From Martinezella lusitana (GTDB lineage: Bacteria; Pseudomonadota; Alphaproteobacteria; Rhizobiales; Rhizobiaceae): a stretch of DNA of 64,000 nt. The notes below the pieces were generated by a model that saw only the letters and a program-made list of their open reading frames with translations, did no database searches and had not been told where the DNA came from. Every line of letters starts with the position of its first letter. The stretch's first letter is position 1. Positions 19,445 through 30,225 of the stretch are shown piece by piece. The stretch is from contig NZ_FMAF01000002.1 of assembly GCF_900094565.1 (NCBI RefSeq), positions 372,001 to 436,000 of the forward strand. Reading direction: 5' to 3'. The translations under genes were made by a program, and so were the position numbers.

Positions 19445-20419
19445 ATGAGCGGTCCGAACAATCCCTACAACGCTTCCTTCGGCGGACAGATGTCGGCCTC
19501 GGCTTCCTACGGGGCTGCGCCAGCGGCATCCGGGACTTCGCCGATCAAGGACACCACGACCGCGACCTTCGCCAAGGATGTCATCGAGGAGTCGCGCAAT
19601 CAGCCCGTGCTCGTCGATTTCTGGGCGCCCTGGTGCGGTCCGTGCAAGCAGCTGACGCCGGTTCTCGAAAAGGTCGTCAACGAGGCCAATGGCCGCGTCA
19701 AGCTGGTCAAGATGAACATTGACGACCATCCGTCCGTCGCCGGTCAGCTCGGCATCCAGTCGATCCCGGCAGTCATCGCCTTCGTCGATGGCCGTCCGGC
19801 CGATGGTTTCATGGGTGCGGTTCCCGAAAGCCAGGTCCGCCAGTTCATCGATCGTCTCGGCGGTCCCGCGGGCGGTGCCGACGATCAGGCAGCCGAGATC
19901 GCGGCCGTTCTCGAGGAAGCCGGCGGCCTGCTCGCAGCCGGCGACGTCAATGGGGCGGCCGAACTGTTCGGCGCGGTGCTGCAGGCCGATCCGGAAAACC
20001 CCAAGGCGCTCGCCGGCATGGCGGAATGCATGATCGCCGCCGGCCAGAGCCAGCGGGCGCGCGAAGCATTGGCGGACCTGCCCGAGACGCTTGCCAACGA
20101 TGCCGGCATACAGGCCGTGGTGAAGAAGCTCGACCAGATCGACGAAGCCCGCAAGCTCGGCGACCCCGTCGCGATCGAGCATGAGCTGGCGACCAATCCC
20201 GACAATCACGAGCAGCGCATCAAGCTCGCCAAGATCCGTAACGTCGAAGGCAAGCGGGAGGAGGCGGCCGAACATCTGCTTCTTATCATGCGCCGAGACC
20301 GCAGCTTCGACGACGATGGCGCCCGCCGCCAGTTGCTGGAGTTCTTCGACGTCTGGGGCCCGAAGGATCCGGCAACGATCGCTGCCCGCCGCAAACTTTC
20401 ATCGATCCTGTTTTCCTGA
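19445..20419 (+). CDS. Thioredoxin-domain protein with TPR region (CnoX/YbbN-like co-chaperone)
   Basis: 324 residues. A disordered Gly/Ala/Ser-rich start (1-35), a thioredoxin domain (about 38-140) with the active site WAPWCGPCK and cis-proline segment QSIPAVI, then TPR-like helices (150-320). YbbN/CnoX proteins protect unfolded proteins during oxidative stress and hand them to DnaK/GroEL. The E. coli protein lacks a full CXXC; here it is intact, so redox activity is possible. GGCGGGAGAT lies upstream of ATG 19445. The next two genes may be co-transcribed. Confidence 0.85.
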   Translation: MSGPNNPYNASFGGQMSASASYGAAPAASGTSPIKDTTTATFAKDVIEESRNQPVLVDFWAPWCGPCKQLTPVLEKVVNEANGRVKLVKMNIDDHPSVAGQLGIQSIPAVIAFVDGRPADGFMGAVPESQVRQFIDRLGGPAGGADDQAAEIAAVLEEAGGLLAAGDVNGAAELFGAVLQADPENPKALAGMAECMIAAGQSQRAREALADLPETLANDAGIQAVVKKLDQIDEARKLGDPVAIEHELATNPDNHEQRIKLAKIRNVEGKREEAAEHLLLIMRRDRSFDDDGARRQLLEFFDVWGPKDPATIAARRKLSSILFS

Positions 20420-20641
20420 GCGTGCAATGCTTGCGCCAAACCTCCCTTACGACAGTTCGCCAGGCGGTGGTCGTGGGTGGAGGGGAAGCGGGAGGTATCG
20501 CCGTTTTGACTCGAAATACTCTTGTGTTTTCGGCAGATAGGGCCACATTGTTCACTGGCGCGGCGTGAGATGGGGCGCGGCCGCGACTGTGTGTCGTTCC
20601 TGCGCGGCCCACTGCGGCGCGTGGCGCAGTGATCTAGCGGG

Positions 20642-21310
20642 ATGGAAAACATGCAAGTCGGAAATGCCAGATATCTGAAGCCGAGCGATCTGCCTGAAAC
20701 CGTGGTCGTCTTTCCTTTGTCTGGTGCCTTGCTGCTGCCGGGCGCGCAGCTGCCGCTTAATATTTTCGAGCCGCGCTATCTCGCCATGTTCGACTCGGCC
20801 ATCGCCGGAAACCGGTTGATTGGAATGGTGCAGCCGGCGCTGGGCGAGCCGGCGGACTCTTCCAATCTATCGCATGTCGGCTGCCTTGGGCGCATCACCT
20901 CGATCGCGGAAACCGGCGATGGCCGCTATATTGCGTCCTTGACCGGGATCTGCCGCTTCCGGCTGATGGATGAAGTCATCGGCCACCAGCCCTATCGCAG
21001 CTTCCACATCACGCCCTTCATTTCCGACCTCAAGTCGCGCGACGAGGAGGATACCGTCGATCGGGCCGAGCTGCTGTCGGTTTTCCGGGCCTATCTGGAC
21101 GCTAACAAGCTGGAAGCGGATTGGGAAAGCGTGGAGCGGGCGAGCAACATGATGCTGGTCAATTCACTGGCGATGATGGCGCCCTTCGATCCCGCCGAGA
21201 AACAGGCGCTTCTGGAGGCGCCTGACCTGAAGACCCGGGCCGAGACCTTCATCGCGATCGTCAAGATCGTACTTGCTGGCTCGGGCGAGACCGATTCCAT
21301 GCTGCAATAG
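20642..21310 (+). CDS. LON substrate-binding-domain protein (Lon-N only)
   Basis: 222 residues matching the N-terminal domain of Lon protease without AAA+ or peptidase parts: [20 protein letters not shown] then [15 protein letters not shown], and a helical end. It may act as an adaptor or scavenger of unfolded protein; function is unproven. ATG 20651 is an alternative start. Ten bases separate it from the Trm112 gene. Confidence 0.88.
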   Translation: MENMQVGNARYLKPSDLPETVVVFPLSGALLLPGAQLPLNIFEPRYLAMFDSAIAGNRLIGMVQPALGEPADSSNLSHVGCLGRITSIAETGDGRYIASLTGICRFRLMDEVIGHQPYRSFHITPFISDLKSRDEEDTVDRAELLSVFRAYLDANKLEADWESVERASNMMLVNSLAMMAPFDPAEKQALLEAPDLKTRAETFIAIVKIVLAGSGETDSMLQ

Positions 21311-21320
21311 GAGTGGTGTG

Positions 21321-21509
21321 ATGGATATCACGGTCAGCAAGGTGGATCCGAAACTGCTCGAACTGCTCGTCTGCCCGCTCACCAAGGGGCGGCTCAGCTA
21401 CGATCGGGAAAAGAACGAACTGATCTCCGAAAAGGCGCGTCTCGCCTACCCGATCCGCGACGGCATTCCGATCATGCTGATTTCGGAAGCGCGACGCATC
21501 GAGGATTGA
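21321..21509 (+). CDS. Trm112 family protein
   Basis: 62 residues, a small zinc-ribbon-like partner or activator of methyltransferases (UPF0434). Signature [14 protein letters not shown], then [17 protein letters not shown]. Only one Cys (of the CP motif) remains, as is usual for bacterial members lacking a full zinc site. AGGAGTGGTG precedes ATG 21321. It follows the LON-domain gene closely, so the two are an operon. Confidence 0.9.
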   Translation: MDITVSKVDPKLLELLVCPLTKGRLSYDREKNELISEKARLAYPIRDGIPIMLISEARRIED

Positions 21510-21527
21510 CGTCCGCACCATGGCGCC

Positions 21528-22001
21528 TCAGCCGCGCCGCGCTGCTTCGATCACCCCGACGTCGATCTTGTTCATGGTCATCATCGCATCGAAGGCACGC
21601 TTTGCCTGATCGCCTCCTGCCGCGAGCGCTTCAGTCAGGACGCGCGGCGTGATCTGCCAGGATACACCCCATTTGTCCTTGCACCAGCCGCAGTTGCTCT
21701 CGCGGCCACCATTGCCGACAATGGCGTTCCAGTAGCGGTCGGTTTCTTCCTGATCGTCCGTTGCGATCTGAAATGAGAAGGCTTCACTGTGTGTAAACGC
21801 GGTGCCGCCGTTGAGGCCGATGCAAGGAATACCGGCAACCGTGAATTCAACGACCAATACGTCTCCCTGCTTACCGTCTGGATAGTTTCCGGGTGCGCGG
21901 ATGATGGCACCGACTGCGCTGTCGGGAAAGGTCTCGGCGTAGAAGCGAGCAGCGGCCTCGGCGTCTTTGTCATACCATACGCAGATCGTGTTCTTTGCCA
22001 T
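21528..22001 (-). CDS. VOC family protein (PhnB-like)
   Basis: 157 residues with a glyoxalase/bleomycin-resistance fold of the PhnB/3-demethylubiquinone-methyltransferase-like group: ICVWYDKDAEAAARFYAETF at the start, GLNGGTAFTHSEAFSFQI in the middle and SWQITPRVL near the end. Enzymatic function is unknown. It is convergent with the Trm112 gene (18 bp gap). Confidence 0.88.
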   Translation of the reverse strand: MAKNTICVWYDKDAEAAARFYAETFPDSAVGAIIRAPGNYPDGKQGDVLVVEFTVAGIPCIGLNGGTAFTHSEAFSFQIATDDQEETDRYWNAIVGNGGRESNCGWCKDKWGVSWQITPRVLTEALAAGGDQAKRAFDAMMTMNKIDVGVIEAARRG

Positions 22002-22162
22002 TGCATGGTCCTTTCGCTCGTCGGGTTCCCAATTCCCTGCTTAAATAAGAGGCAAACTGTCTTTCTCCAGTCCATGGAAGCGATTTTACACCCTTAAAGT
22101 GCTCGAGGTGCCCGCTTCGGGCCGACGGAAGGCATGCCGATGGGGATTTCGGCTTCGGCCGT

Positions 22163-23377
22163 TCAGATGGCCTCTCCGGCGAGCAGCCGTGGATTGTCCT
22201 TGGCGGCCGTGCCGGCGGCCTGGCCCATGAAGAAGGACTTCAGGCTCGGCAGCCGGTCGACGATCCCAAGCCCGAAATCGCGGGCGACGCGCAATGGCGT
22301 GATGTCGTTGGAAAACAGCCGGTTCAGGGCGTCGGTGGTCACCCCCATGCGGAAGGTGTCGAAGCGGCGCCAGGTCTGGTAGCGCTCGAGGATGTTGATC
22401 GAGCCGATGTCGAGGCCGAGGCGGTCGGCTTCGACGACGGTTTCGGCAAGGGCTGCCACATCCTTGAAGCCAAGATTGAGGCCCTGGCCGGAGATCGGGT
22501 GGATGCCATGGGCGGCGTCGCCGGCGAGCGCGAAACGCGGCGCGACGAAGGCACGGGCGAGCGTCAGGCCGAGCGGAAAGGCACGACGCTCGCCGACGGC
22601 GTGCAGCGCACCGAGCTTGTGGCCGAAGCGGCGCTCCAGCTCCTCTTCGAAGACGAGATCGTCCGAGGCGACCAGCCGGTTGGCATCGGCGGTGCGCTCG
22701 GTCCAGACGAGGGAGGAGCGGTTGTTCTTCAGCGGCAGGATGGCAAAGGGGCCCGACGGCAGGAAATGCTCCTCGGCGCAGCCGCCATGCGGGCGCTCAT
22801 GCTCGACGGTCACGACGATGCCGGACTGGCCGTAGTCCCAGTTGACGGTCTTGATGCCTGCCATGTCGCGCAGCTTGGAGCGTACGCCGTCGCAGGCGAC
22901 CAGCAGGCGTGTTTCCAGCACGCTGCCGTCCGAAAGGGTCAGCGCGACCTTGGCATCGTCGGTCACGAATCCGGTGGCGCTGAGGCCGTGGCTGATGGTG
23001 ATGTCGAGGCGTTCGCACGCGCGGCGCAGCGCGGCGACCATGGCAAGGTTCGGCACCATGTGGGCAAAAGGCTGGCCTTCGGCCACTTCGCCGTCAAAGG
23101 TGAGGAAGACGGGACGCACGGGATCGCTGGTGCGCGAATCGGTGACGATCATGCGGGTGATCGGTTCTGCTTCCGGCGCGATCTCGTCCCAGACGCCCAG
23201 GACTTCAAGCATCTTCGAGGCGGCAGCGATGACCGCCGAGGCGCGCATGTCCTTCTTCCACGCGGTTTCCGGAGCGGCTTCCACGATCATGACGTCGAGA
23301 TGGGGGGCTGCCTGCTTGACGGCCACCGCAGCGGCAAGACCCACATATCCGCCACCCACTACCAGCATGTCCAACAT
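22163..23377 (-). CDS. UbiH/UbiF-family FAD-dependent hydroxylase
   Basis: 404 residues, a class A flavoprotein monooxygenase. FAD motif VVGGGYVGLAAAVAVKQ at the N-terminus, LLVACDGVRSKLR (DG motif, about 150), and GDAAHGIHPISGQGLNLGF (about 300). The family hydroxylates the ring of ubiquinone precursors; the exact position is not certain. ATG 23377 with AGGGAAG upstream gives the Rossmann motif at the correct place; a reading from 23455 would add 26 residues. Divergent from tesB, 83 bp apart. Confidence 0.88.
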   Translation of the reverse strand: MLDMLVVGGGYVGLAAAVAVKQAAPHLDVMIVEAAPETAWKKDMRASAVIAAASKMLEVLGVWDEIAPEAEPITRMIVTDSRTSDPVRPVFLTFDGEVAEGQPFAHMVPNLAMVAALRRACERLDITISHGLSATGFVTDDAKVALTLSDGSVLETRLLVACDGVRSKLRDMAGIKTVNWDYGQSGIVVTVEHERPHGGCAEEHFLPSGPFAILPLKNNRSSLVWTERTADANRLVASDDLVFEEELERRFGHKLGALHAVGERRAFPLGLTLARAFVAPRFALAGDAAHGIHPISGQGLNLGFKDVAALAETVVEADRLGLDIGSINILERYQTWRRFDTFRMGVTTDALNRLFSNDITPLRVARDFGLGIVDRLPSLKSFFMGQAAGTAAKDNPRLLAGEAI

Positions 23378-23460
23378 AGCGCTTCCCTGTGTCCCACTGT
23401 CATTTCCTGTTCTATATAGAGCATCCTGTTCATGGTTCCTACCATCGGAGTTCAACCAAA

Positions 23461-24345
23461 ATGTCGCGAGAGAGCGAGAAGCCGACCCCCATGGAAGCCG
23501 TGCTTGCGACGCTCGATCTGGAAACGATCGAGATGAACCTGTTTCGCGGCAACAGCCCGCAGGTGGGCTGGCAGCGCGTGTTCGGAGGGCAGGTCATAGG
23601 CCAGGCGCTGATGGCGGCGCAGAGGACGGTGGCGGACGATCGCTTCGTGCATTCCCTGCATGCCTATTTCATGCTTCCGGGCGATCCCGCGGTTCCGATC
23701 CTCTACCAGGTCGATCGGCTGCGCGACGGTTCCAGTTTCAACACAAGGCGCGTGCTGGCCGTGCAGCATGGCAAGGCGATCTTTGCGTTGACGGCCTCCT
23801 TCCAGTTCGACGAGCCCGGCTTCGAGCACCAGGGCGAGATGCCGCAAGTCCCTATGCCGGAAGAGCTGATGGATGAGGAGCAGGTCAAGGAGCGCTATCT
23901 CGCCCATGCGCCCGAGAACGTGCGCCGCTATTGGGAGCGTAAGCGGGCGGTCGAGATCCGGCCGGTATCGATCGAGGGCTATTTCTCCCGCTCGCAGCCG
24001 AGCCAGCGGCAGAATATCTGGGTGCGCCTGACCGGCCCCGTGCCGGACGACCGGCTCTATCGGAACGCCGTGCTCGCTTATCTTTCGGATATGACTTTGC
24101 TCGACGTCGCGCTCAACGCGCATGGCACATCGGTTCTGGATCAGGGCATCCAGGTTGCGAGCCTCGACCATGCCATGTGGTTTCACCGCCCGTTCAAGCT
24201 CGACGACTGGCTGCTCTACAGCCAGGAAAGCCCCAGCGCCTCCGGCGCGCGCGGGTTCACCCGCGGCAGCCTGTTTACGCGATCCGGTGTCTTGATTGCG
24301 TCTGTCGCGCAAGAGGGGCTGATTCGTAAAAAGGCAAATGATTAA
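23461..24345 (+). CDS. tesB: Acyl-CoA thioesterase II
   Basis: 294 residues with two hot-dog domains. N-terminal motif RVFGGQVIGQALMAAQRTV, C-terminal catalytic segment SLDHAMWFHRPFKLDDWLLY. It cleaves acyl-CoA to free fatty acid and CoA. Start ATG 23461 is supported by the family's normal length. In many bacteria tesB neighbours glnK-amtB, as here. Confidence 0.93.
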   Translation: MSRESEKPTPMEAVLATLDLETIEMNLFRGNSPQVGWQRVFGGQVIGQALMAAQRTVADDRFVHSLHAYFMLPGDPAVPILYQVDRLRDGSSFNTRRVLAVQHGKAIFALTASFQFDEPGFEHQGEMPQVPMPEELMDEEQVKERYLAHAPENVRRYWERKRAVEIRPVSIEGYFSRSQPSQRQNIWVRLTGPVPDDRLYRNAVLAYLSDMTLLDVALNAHGTSVLDQGIQVASLDHAMWFHRPFKLDDWLLYSQESPSASGARGFTRGSLFTRSGVLIASVAQEGLIRKKAND

Positions 24346-24367
24346 ATAAGGTGCAAATTTATAAAAA

Positions 24368-24384
24368 TGCACTTTATTTGTGCA
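24368..24384. promoter_or_regulatory. NtrC-type enhancer site
   Basis: TGCACTTTATTTGTGCA is a 17-bp inverted repeat (TGCAC-N7-GTGCA) matching the NtrC-site architecture. An extra half site GTGCA lies at 24351-24355. It is about 100 bp upstream of the sigma-54-like promoter of glnK-amtB, the usual enhancer distance. Confidence 0.7.
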
Positions 24385-24454
24385 GAGGCCACGCCGCGAA
24401 CTGCCGCTTTATTGGGTTTATTCGATAAATCTGTTAGATTTCAATATGTTATAA

Positions 24455-24910
<456 letters not shown>

Positions 24911-24938
24911 GACACGGCTGATCAGGGAGTTATTTGCA

Positions 24939-26297
24939 ATGACATCTACCAAGCTTTCCTCCACCTTCGCGCGGGTGGGTGCGCTTTCTGCGGCCTTGCT
25001 CGCGCCGGCGATCGCTTTTGCGCAGACCGCCGCTCCGGCTGCGGCAGCCGCTGCGCCGGTTCCGGACAAGGGCGACACCGCCTTCATGTTCATCTCCACC
25101 ATTCTCGTGCTGTTCATGCTCGTGCCGGGTCTGGCGCTGTTCTACGGCGGTCTCGTCCGCGCGAAGAACATGCTCTCCGTTCTCATGCAGTGCACGATGA
25201 TCGGCGCCGTCGTGATGATCATCTGGGTCCTCTACGGCTACTCTTTCGCCTTCGGCGGCGGCACCAGCCCTTATTGGGGCGGCACGGCCAAGATGTTCCT
25301 CTCGGGCGTCTCGACCTCGACCACGGCTGCGACCTTCTCCAAGGGCGTTGTCATTCCTGAATTCATCTTCATGCTGTTCCAGATGACCTTCGCCGCCATT
25401 ACGCCGGCCCTGATCATCGGCGCCTATGCGGAGCGCATCAAGTTCGGCGCATCGGTTCTCTTCTGCGCACTGTGGGCGACCTTCGTCTACTTCCCGATCG
25501 CTCACATGGTCTGGGATTCGAACGGCATGCTCTTCAAGATGGGCGCTCTCGACTTCGCAGGCGGCACCGTCGTTCACATCAATGCCGGTATCGCTGGCTT
25601 CGTCGGCGCTCTCCTCGTCGGCAAGCGCGTCGGCTTCGGCAAGGACATGATGGCTCCGCATTCCATGACGCTGACCATGGTTGGCGCCTCCATGCTCTGG
25701 GTCGGCTGGTTCGGCTTCAATGCCGGCTCCAACCTCGAGGCTTCCGGCGGCGCGATGCTCGCAACCGTCAACACCTTCATCGCAACTGCAGCCGCCATCA
25801 TCTCCTGGTCGCTGGTTGAAACCTTCACCCGCGGCAAGGCCTCCATGCTCGGCGGCGCTTCGGGCATGGTTGCCGGCCTCGTCGCCATCACGCCTGCAGC
25901 CGGTATCGCCGGCCCGATGGGCGCGATCGTCATGGGCCTGATTGTCTCCCCGCTGTGCTACTTCTTCGTGTCCGTCGTGAAGAACAAGTTCGGCTACGAC
26001 GATACGGCTGACGTCTTTGGCGTCCATTGCGTCGGCGGCATCTTCGGCGCCATTGCAACCGGCATCTTCGCCAGCGCATCGCTCGGCGGCGTCGGCTATG
26101 CCGATGGCGTCACCATGGGCAGCCAGGTCATGGTTCAGCTGACCGCAGTCGTCACCACGATCGTTTGGTGCGGCGTCGGTTCGGCGATCCTCTACAAGGT
26201 CGTCGACATCATCATCGGTCTGCGTGTCACCCCGGAAGCCGAGCGCGAAGGTCTCGACCTCGCTTCCCACGGCGAAGCTGCCTACCACAATTCCTGA
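24939..26297 (+). CDS. amtB: Ammonium transporter AmtB
   Basis: 452 residues. A signal peptide (MTSTKLSSTFARVGALSAAL to AIAFAQ) is followed by eleven membrane helices. Family features: ALFYGGLVRAKNMLSVLMQC, FVYFPIAHMVW, GFNAGSNLEASGG and DVFGVHCVGGIFGAIATGIF with the pore histidine. It conducts ammonium/ammonia and is gated by GlnK. AGGGAG precedes ATG 24939. A strong terminator lies 85 bp after the stop. Confidence 0.96.
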   Translation: MTSTKLSSTFARVGALSAALLAPAIAFAQTAAPAAAAAAPVPDKGDTAFMFISTILVLFMLVPGLALFYGGLVRAKNMLSVLMQCTMIGAVVMIIWVLYGYSFAFGGGTSPYWGGTAKMFLSGVSTSTTAATFSKGVVIPEFIFMLFQMTFAAITPALIIGAYAERIKFGASVLFCALWATFVYFPIAHMVWDSNGMLFKMGALDFAGGTVVHINAGIAGFVGALLVGKRVGFGKDMMAPHSMTLTMVGASMLWVGWFGFNAGSNLEASGGAMLATVNTFIATAAAIISWSLVETFTRGKASMLGGASGMVAGLVAITPAAGIAGPMGAIVMGLIVSPLCYFFVSVVKNKFGYDDTADVFGVHCVGGIFGAIATGIFASASLGGVGYADGVTMGSQVMVQLTAVVTTIVWCGVGSAILYKVVDIIIGLRVTPEAEREGLDLASHGEAAYHNS

Positions 26298-26381
26298 TCA
26301 GAGCTTGCGATGCCGGAGCAAGGCCTCCGGCATCGCTAAACATCCCGTCGCGGCGTATTTCATCGCAAATAGGCCGCTCTT

Positions 26382-26409
26382 GGCCCGAACCTTGGTTCGG
26401 GCCCTTTTT
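26382..26409 (+). terminator. Rho-independent terminator of glnK-amtB
   Basis: GGCCCGAAC (26382-26390), loop CTTG, GTTCGGGCC (26395-26403), then CTTTTT. Perfect 9-bp GC-rich stem with a T-run, between amtB and ftsK. Confidence 0.85.
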
Positions 26410-26569
26410 GTTTGGGGTAATATCCGGCTGCAAAAGCTGTTGATTCGCCAGGCCTGGGCGCATGGTTAACATGCCATTAACCCTCCTCTGATTAGGTAGG
26501 GCTAACCTGCCGGCGAGTGGGCATAGACCGATTCGCTTGGGCTTTCGACAAGGAACGGGGCTGGATATC

Positions 26570-29242
26570 ATGGGCAGAAGCAATTCGGCGGCGTTGAGCG
26601 GTCGCCCCGACCGTTTTTCGCTTTCGGCTGTGGTGTGGCGTCAGATCAAGGGTCTGGCGGGCTTTGGGCTGCTGTTCCTGCTGGCGCTGGCCGTCGCGGC
26701 GCTGGCGACCTGGAACGTCATGGATCCGAGCTATTCCTACGCCACCGGCAATGCGCCGACCAACCTGCTCGGTTTTCCCGGTGCCGCCTTTGCCGATATC
26801 ATGATGCAGGCGCTCGGGCTTGCCTCCCTCGTCGCGCTGCTGCCTGTCGCCGCCTGGGCCTTTGCTTTCATTTCCAACCGCAAGCTCAATCGCGTGCCGT
26901 CGCGCCTTGGCGCGTGGCTCGGCGGCTGCGTCGTCGCGGCCGGCTCCATCGCCTGCTTTCCCGCGCCGCCGACCTGGCCGATCCCGAACGGCATCGGCGG
27001 GGTCGTCGGCGATATCCTCCTGCGCTTTCCCGCCCTTTTCATCGGCACCTATCCGAGCGGCGTCGTCGCCATCGTGATCGGTTCGGTTCTGGCTGTTCCC
27101 GCGATCTGGCTCATGCTTTTTGGCGCGGGCGTGATCGGTGAAAGCCTGGTGGAGGACGACGAGGACGAAGACGATTATGAGAACACACACAGCCGCGCTC
27201 GTCGGGTAGGCGATGAAGACGAGGACGACGATCGCACCGGCTTTTTGGGCAACTTTATGGCCTTCGGGGCGGTCATGCATGCATGGTATAATGCGCATGC
27301 TCGTCTCCGCCGCCTGTTCGGCATGGGTCCGCGCAAGCGCCGCGACCACGCCTTCGATGCGCCTTATGATTTCAATGATGACGAATTCGGCACGCTGAAC
27401 GAGCCCGTGCGCGCCAAGACGCCGATGGCCCGGGGCGATCGCGTCGAGCCTTCGCTCGGAGGCTCGGCCGCGCGCCGTGTCGTTTCCGCGCCCTCCATCA
27501 GCCTCAGCGATGACGACGATGAGGACGAGGATTCGTCCTATGAGCGCGATCCGCGGCGCCCGGCCGATATCCTGCCCGATGATGAGGACGAGGATGAGTG
27601 GCCGTTGCGTCCCGCTTCGCCGAAGGCGGCAGCCGGCCAGCGCATCATCCCGCCGGCCGCGCGTCCGAAGCCCGGCGTGCGTGCGGAGCGTGAGGCACAG
27701 ACCTCGTTCATACGGCCCTATGGCTTCCAGCTGCCAGCTGTGCATTTGCTCGCCGAGCCGAAGACCGTCACCCGGGATACGACGCTTTCCGCCGATGCGC
27801 TGGAGCAGAATGCCCGCATGCTCGAAGGCGTGCTGGAGGATTTCGGCGTCAAGGGCGAGATCATCCATGTCCGACCCGGCCCGGTGGTGACGCTCTATGA
27901 ACTGGAGCCTGCACCCGGCATCAAGTCCTCGCGGGTCATCGGCCTCGCCGACGATATTGCCCGCTCGATGAGCGCGATCGCCGCCCGCGTCGCCGTGGTT
28001 CCCGGCCGCAACGCCATCGGCATCGAACTGCCGAATTCCACGCGCGAGACCGTCTATCTGCGTGAACTTGTCGCCAGCCGCGATTTCGAGACCTCCAAGG
28101 CCAAGCTTGCCATGGCGCTCGGCAAGACGATCGGTGGCGAACCCGTCATCGCCGATCTCGCCAAGATGCCGCATCTGCTCGTCGCCGGCACCACCGGCTC
28201 GGGTAAATCCGTCGCCATCAACACCATGATCCTGTCGCTGCTCTATCGCATGACGCCGGAGCAGTGCCGTCTGATCATGATCGACCCGAAGATGCTGGAA
28301 CTGTCTGTCTATGACGGCATTCCGCATCTGCTCTCGCCTGTAGTCACCGACCCGAAGAAGGCCGTCGTCGCGCTCAAATGGACCGTCCGCGAGATGGAGG
28401 AGCGCTACAAGAAGATGTCGAAGATCGGCGTGCGCAACATCGACGGGTTCAACATGCGTGTCGAGCAGGCCGTTGCCAAGGGCGAGGCCATCAGCCGCAC
28501 TGTCCAGACCGGTTTTGACCGCCAGACCGGCGAGGCGATCTACGAGACGGAAGAGTTCGATCTGAAGCCGATGCCTTACATCGTCGTCATCATCGACGAG
28601 ATGGCCGACCTGATGATGGTCGCTGGCAAGGATATCGAAGGCGCGGTGCAGCGCCTGGCGCAGATGGCGCGCGCGGCCGGCATCCATGTCATCATGGCGA
28701 CGCAGCGTCCGTCCGTCGACGTCATCACCGGCACGATCAAGGCGAACTTCCCGACGCGTATCTCTTTCCAGGTGACGTCGAAGATCGACAGCCGCACCAT
28801 TCTCGGCGAACAGGGTGCCGAACAGCTGCTCGGCATGGGCGACATGCTCTATATGGCCGGTGGCGGGCGCATCCAGCGCGTCCACGGTCCGTTTGTCGCC
28901 GACGGCGAGGTCGAGGACATCGTCGCCTACCTGAAGACGCAGGGTTCGCCGCAATATCTCGATGCCATCACCGCCGATGATGATGAGGACGATGAGGGCC
29001 ATGGCCCTGCGGGGACCTCCAATCTCGCCGATTCGGACGATCCCTACGATCAGGCGGTCGCTATCGTTCTTAGCGACGGCAAGGCCTCGACTTCCTATAT
29101 CCAGCGCCGCCTCGGCATCGGCTACAACCGCGCCGCCTCGCTGATCGAACGTATGGAGGAAGAAGGCGTGATCGGCCCGGCCAACCATGCCGGCAAGCGC
29201 GAAATCCTCGTTCCCACCAAGGCGGACATTCTGGATCGCTGA
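26570..29242 (+). CDS. ftsK: DNA translocase FtsK
   Basis: 890 residues. N-terminal membrane domain with four to five helices (about 25-190), a long acidic linker with Asp/Glu runs (about 195-370), then the motor: Walker [16 protein letters not shown] (about 542), Walker [24 protein letters not shown], and the C-terminal gamma winged helix ([20 protein letters not shown]) that reads DNA polarity. It pumps chromosome dimers at the septum toward dif for XerCD resolution. ATG 26570 is chosen over a TTG at 26537 because it gives the usual length. Confidence 0.95.
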   Translation: MGRSNSAALSGRPDRFSLSAVVWRQIKGLAGFGLLFLLALAVAALATWNVMDPSYSYATGNAPTNLLGFPGAAFADIMMQALGLASLVALLPVAAWAFAFISNRKLNRVPSRLGAWLGGCVVAAGSIACFPAPPTWPIPNGIGGVVGDILLRFPALFIGTYPSGVVAIVIGSVLAVPAIWLMLFGAGVIGESLVEDDEDEDDYENTHSRARRVGDEDEDDDRTGFLGNFMAFGAVMHAWYNAHARLRRLFGMGPRKRRDHAFDAPYDFNDDEFGTLNEPVRAKTPMARGDRVEPSLGGSAARRVVSAPSISLSDDDDEDEDSSYERDPRRPADILPDDEDEDEWPLRPASPKAAAGQRIIPPAARPKPGVRAEREAQTSFIRPYGFQLPAVHLLAEPKTVTRDTTLSADALEQNARMLEGVLEDFGVKGEIIHVRPGPVVTLYELEPAPGIKSSRVIGLADDIARSMSAIAARVAVVPGRNAIGIELPNSTRETVYLRELVASRDFETSKAKLAMALGKTIGGEPVIADLAKMPHLLVAGTTGSGKSVAINTMILSLLYRMTPEQCRLIMIDPKMLELSVYDGIPHLLSPVVTDPKKAVVALKWTVREMEERYKKMSKIGVRNIDGFNMRVEQAVAKGEAISRTVQTGFDRQTGEAIYETEEFDLKPMPYIVVIIDEMADLMMVAGKDIEGAVQRLAQMARAAGIHVIMATQRPSVDVITGTIKANFPTRISFQVTSKIDSRTILGEQGAEQLLGMGDMLYMAGGGRIQRVHGPFVADGEVEDIVAYLKTQGSPQYLDAITADDDEDDEGHGPAGTSNLADSDDPYDQAVAIVLSDGKASTSYIQRRLGIGYNRAASLIERMEEEGVIGPANHAGKREILVPTKADILDR

Positions 29243-29378
29243 GGCGATCCGCCTTTCCGTGTCACATATCCCGCCTATGTTCAGGGAAATTTGATCGCGG
29301 CCCGCAGCCGAACCCGGGCCGCCGCGCCATGAAGACGCCGATTTTGCGCGCCATGGACAAAGCATGAAGGAGAATTCG

Positions 29379-30029
29379 ATGAAAAAGATTGATGCGCAGC
29401 CCATGAACCGATTTTCACCGACCCGCCGGCATTTCCTCGGCGCCGTGGTCGCGGTCGGTGCGGCAGGCGCTCTACCGGTTTCGGCTCTTGCGCAGGCGCA
29501 GGCTGCCGCCCTCAATCCCAACATTGCCCAGGCCATCGCCGATCACTTTTCGTCCATCAAGACGATGAAGGGCGGCTTCCTGCAGATCGGGCCGCGCGGC
29601 GACCAGATGAGCGGCTCCTTTTTCATCCAGCGGCCCGGCAAGATGCGCTTCAACTACGATCCGCCGTCACGCATGCGCGTCATCTGCGATGGCAACAACG
29701 TCCAGGTCATCAACGACCAGACGAATACGAAGAACATGTACCAGCTGTCGAAAACGCCGCTGAGCCTGTTGCTCGCCAACAAGATCGACCTTTCCGCCGA
29801 CATGGTGCGCAATGTTGATTCGCAGCCGGATCTGACCAAGATCACGCTCGGCAACCGCACCGTCTTCGGCGATTCCACAATCGCGATGATCTTCGATTCG
29901 AAGAGCTACGACCTGCGCCAGTGGACCGTCATCGACCCGCAAGGCAAGACGACCGACGTCATCATCAACAACGTGAAGACCAATGTCGCCTTCGATGACA
30001 GCGTTTTCCGCATCGATTATACGCGCTGA
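29379..30029 (+). CDS. lolA: Outer-membrane lipoprotein carrier protein LolA
   Basis: 216 residues. It ferries lipoproteins across the periplasm from LolCDE to the outer membrane. The signal TRRHFLGAVVAVGAAGALPV contains a twin-arginine motif (TRRHFLG), unusual for LolA. The mature domain shows MKGGFLQIGPRGDQMSGSFF and PGKMRFNYDPPSRMRVICDG, typical of the LolA half-barrel. ATG 29379 follows AAGGAG at spacing seven; the ATG at 29364 overlaps that ribosome binding site. Confidence 0.9.
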   Translation: MKKIDAQPMNRFSPTRRHFLGAVVAVGAAGALPVSALAQAQAAALNPNIAQAIADHFSSIKTMKGGFLQIGPRGDQMSGSFFIQRPGKMRFNYDPPSRMRVICDGNNVQVINDQTNTKNMYQLSKTPLSLLLANKIDLSADMVRNVDSQPDLTKITLGNRTVFGDSTIAMIFDSKSYDLRQWTVIDPQGKTTDVIINNVKTNVAFDDSVFRIDYTR

Positions 30030-30112
30030 TCGTCGTCTCCATTTCTGGCAACGGGAGAAGCGCCGAATGGCGCTTTCCTTTCCGTCGCAGCCGGTCTAAA
30101 GCCTTACCCTGA

Positions 30113-30207
30113 CTAGAGCGCTTCACGGAATCGCTGAACCGCTCCAGCTGTCTGTTTTGACACAATTCCGGACGGAAAACCGCTGCGCACTTTTCCTGGA
30201 ATTGCTC
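30113..30207. repeat. RIME-like mosaic element upstream of xth
   Basis: It begins TAGAGCGCTTCACGGAATCG and contains the recurring core CGGACGGAAAACCG then GCGCACTTTTCCTGGAATTG, which folds on itself. Related copies lie at 31026-31198 and 14802-14847. The class is known in rhizobia as intergenic mosaic elements. This one ends 18 bp before the xth start, within its leader. Confidence 0.65.
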
Positions 30208-30225
30208 TCAGGGAAAGGCTTGGGC

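Noticed and set aside
26492..29536. Very long minus-strand open frame opposite ftsK, with others opposite amtB, ftsY/mtaB and ffh
   Set aside because: Antisense frames stay open because of high GC at third positions; the translations are low-complexity, rich in His, Arg and Asp, without motifs, while the plus-strand genes (or ffh on its own strand) are unmistakable.
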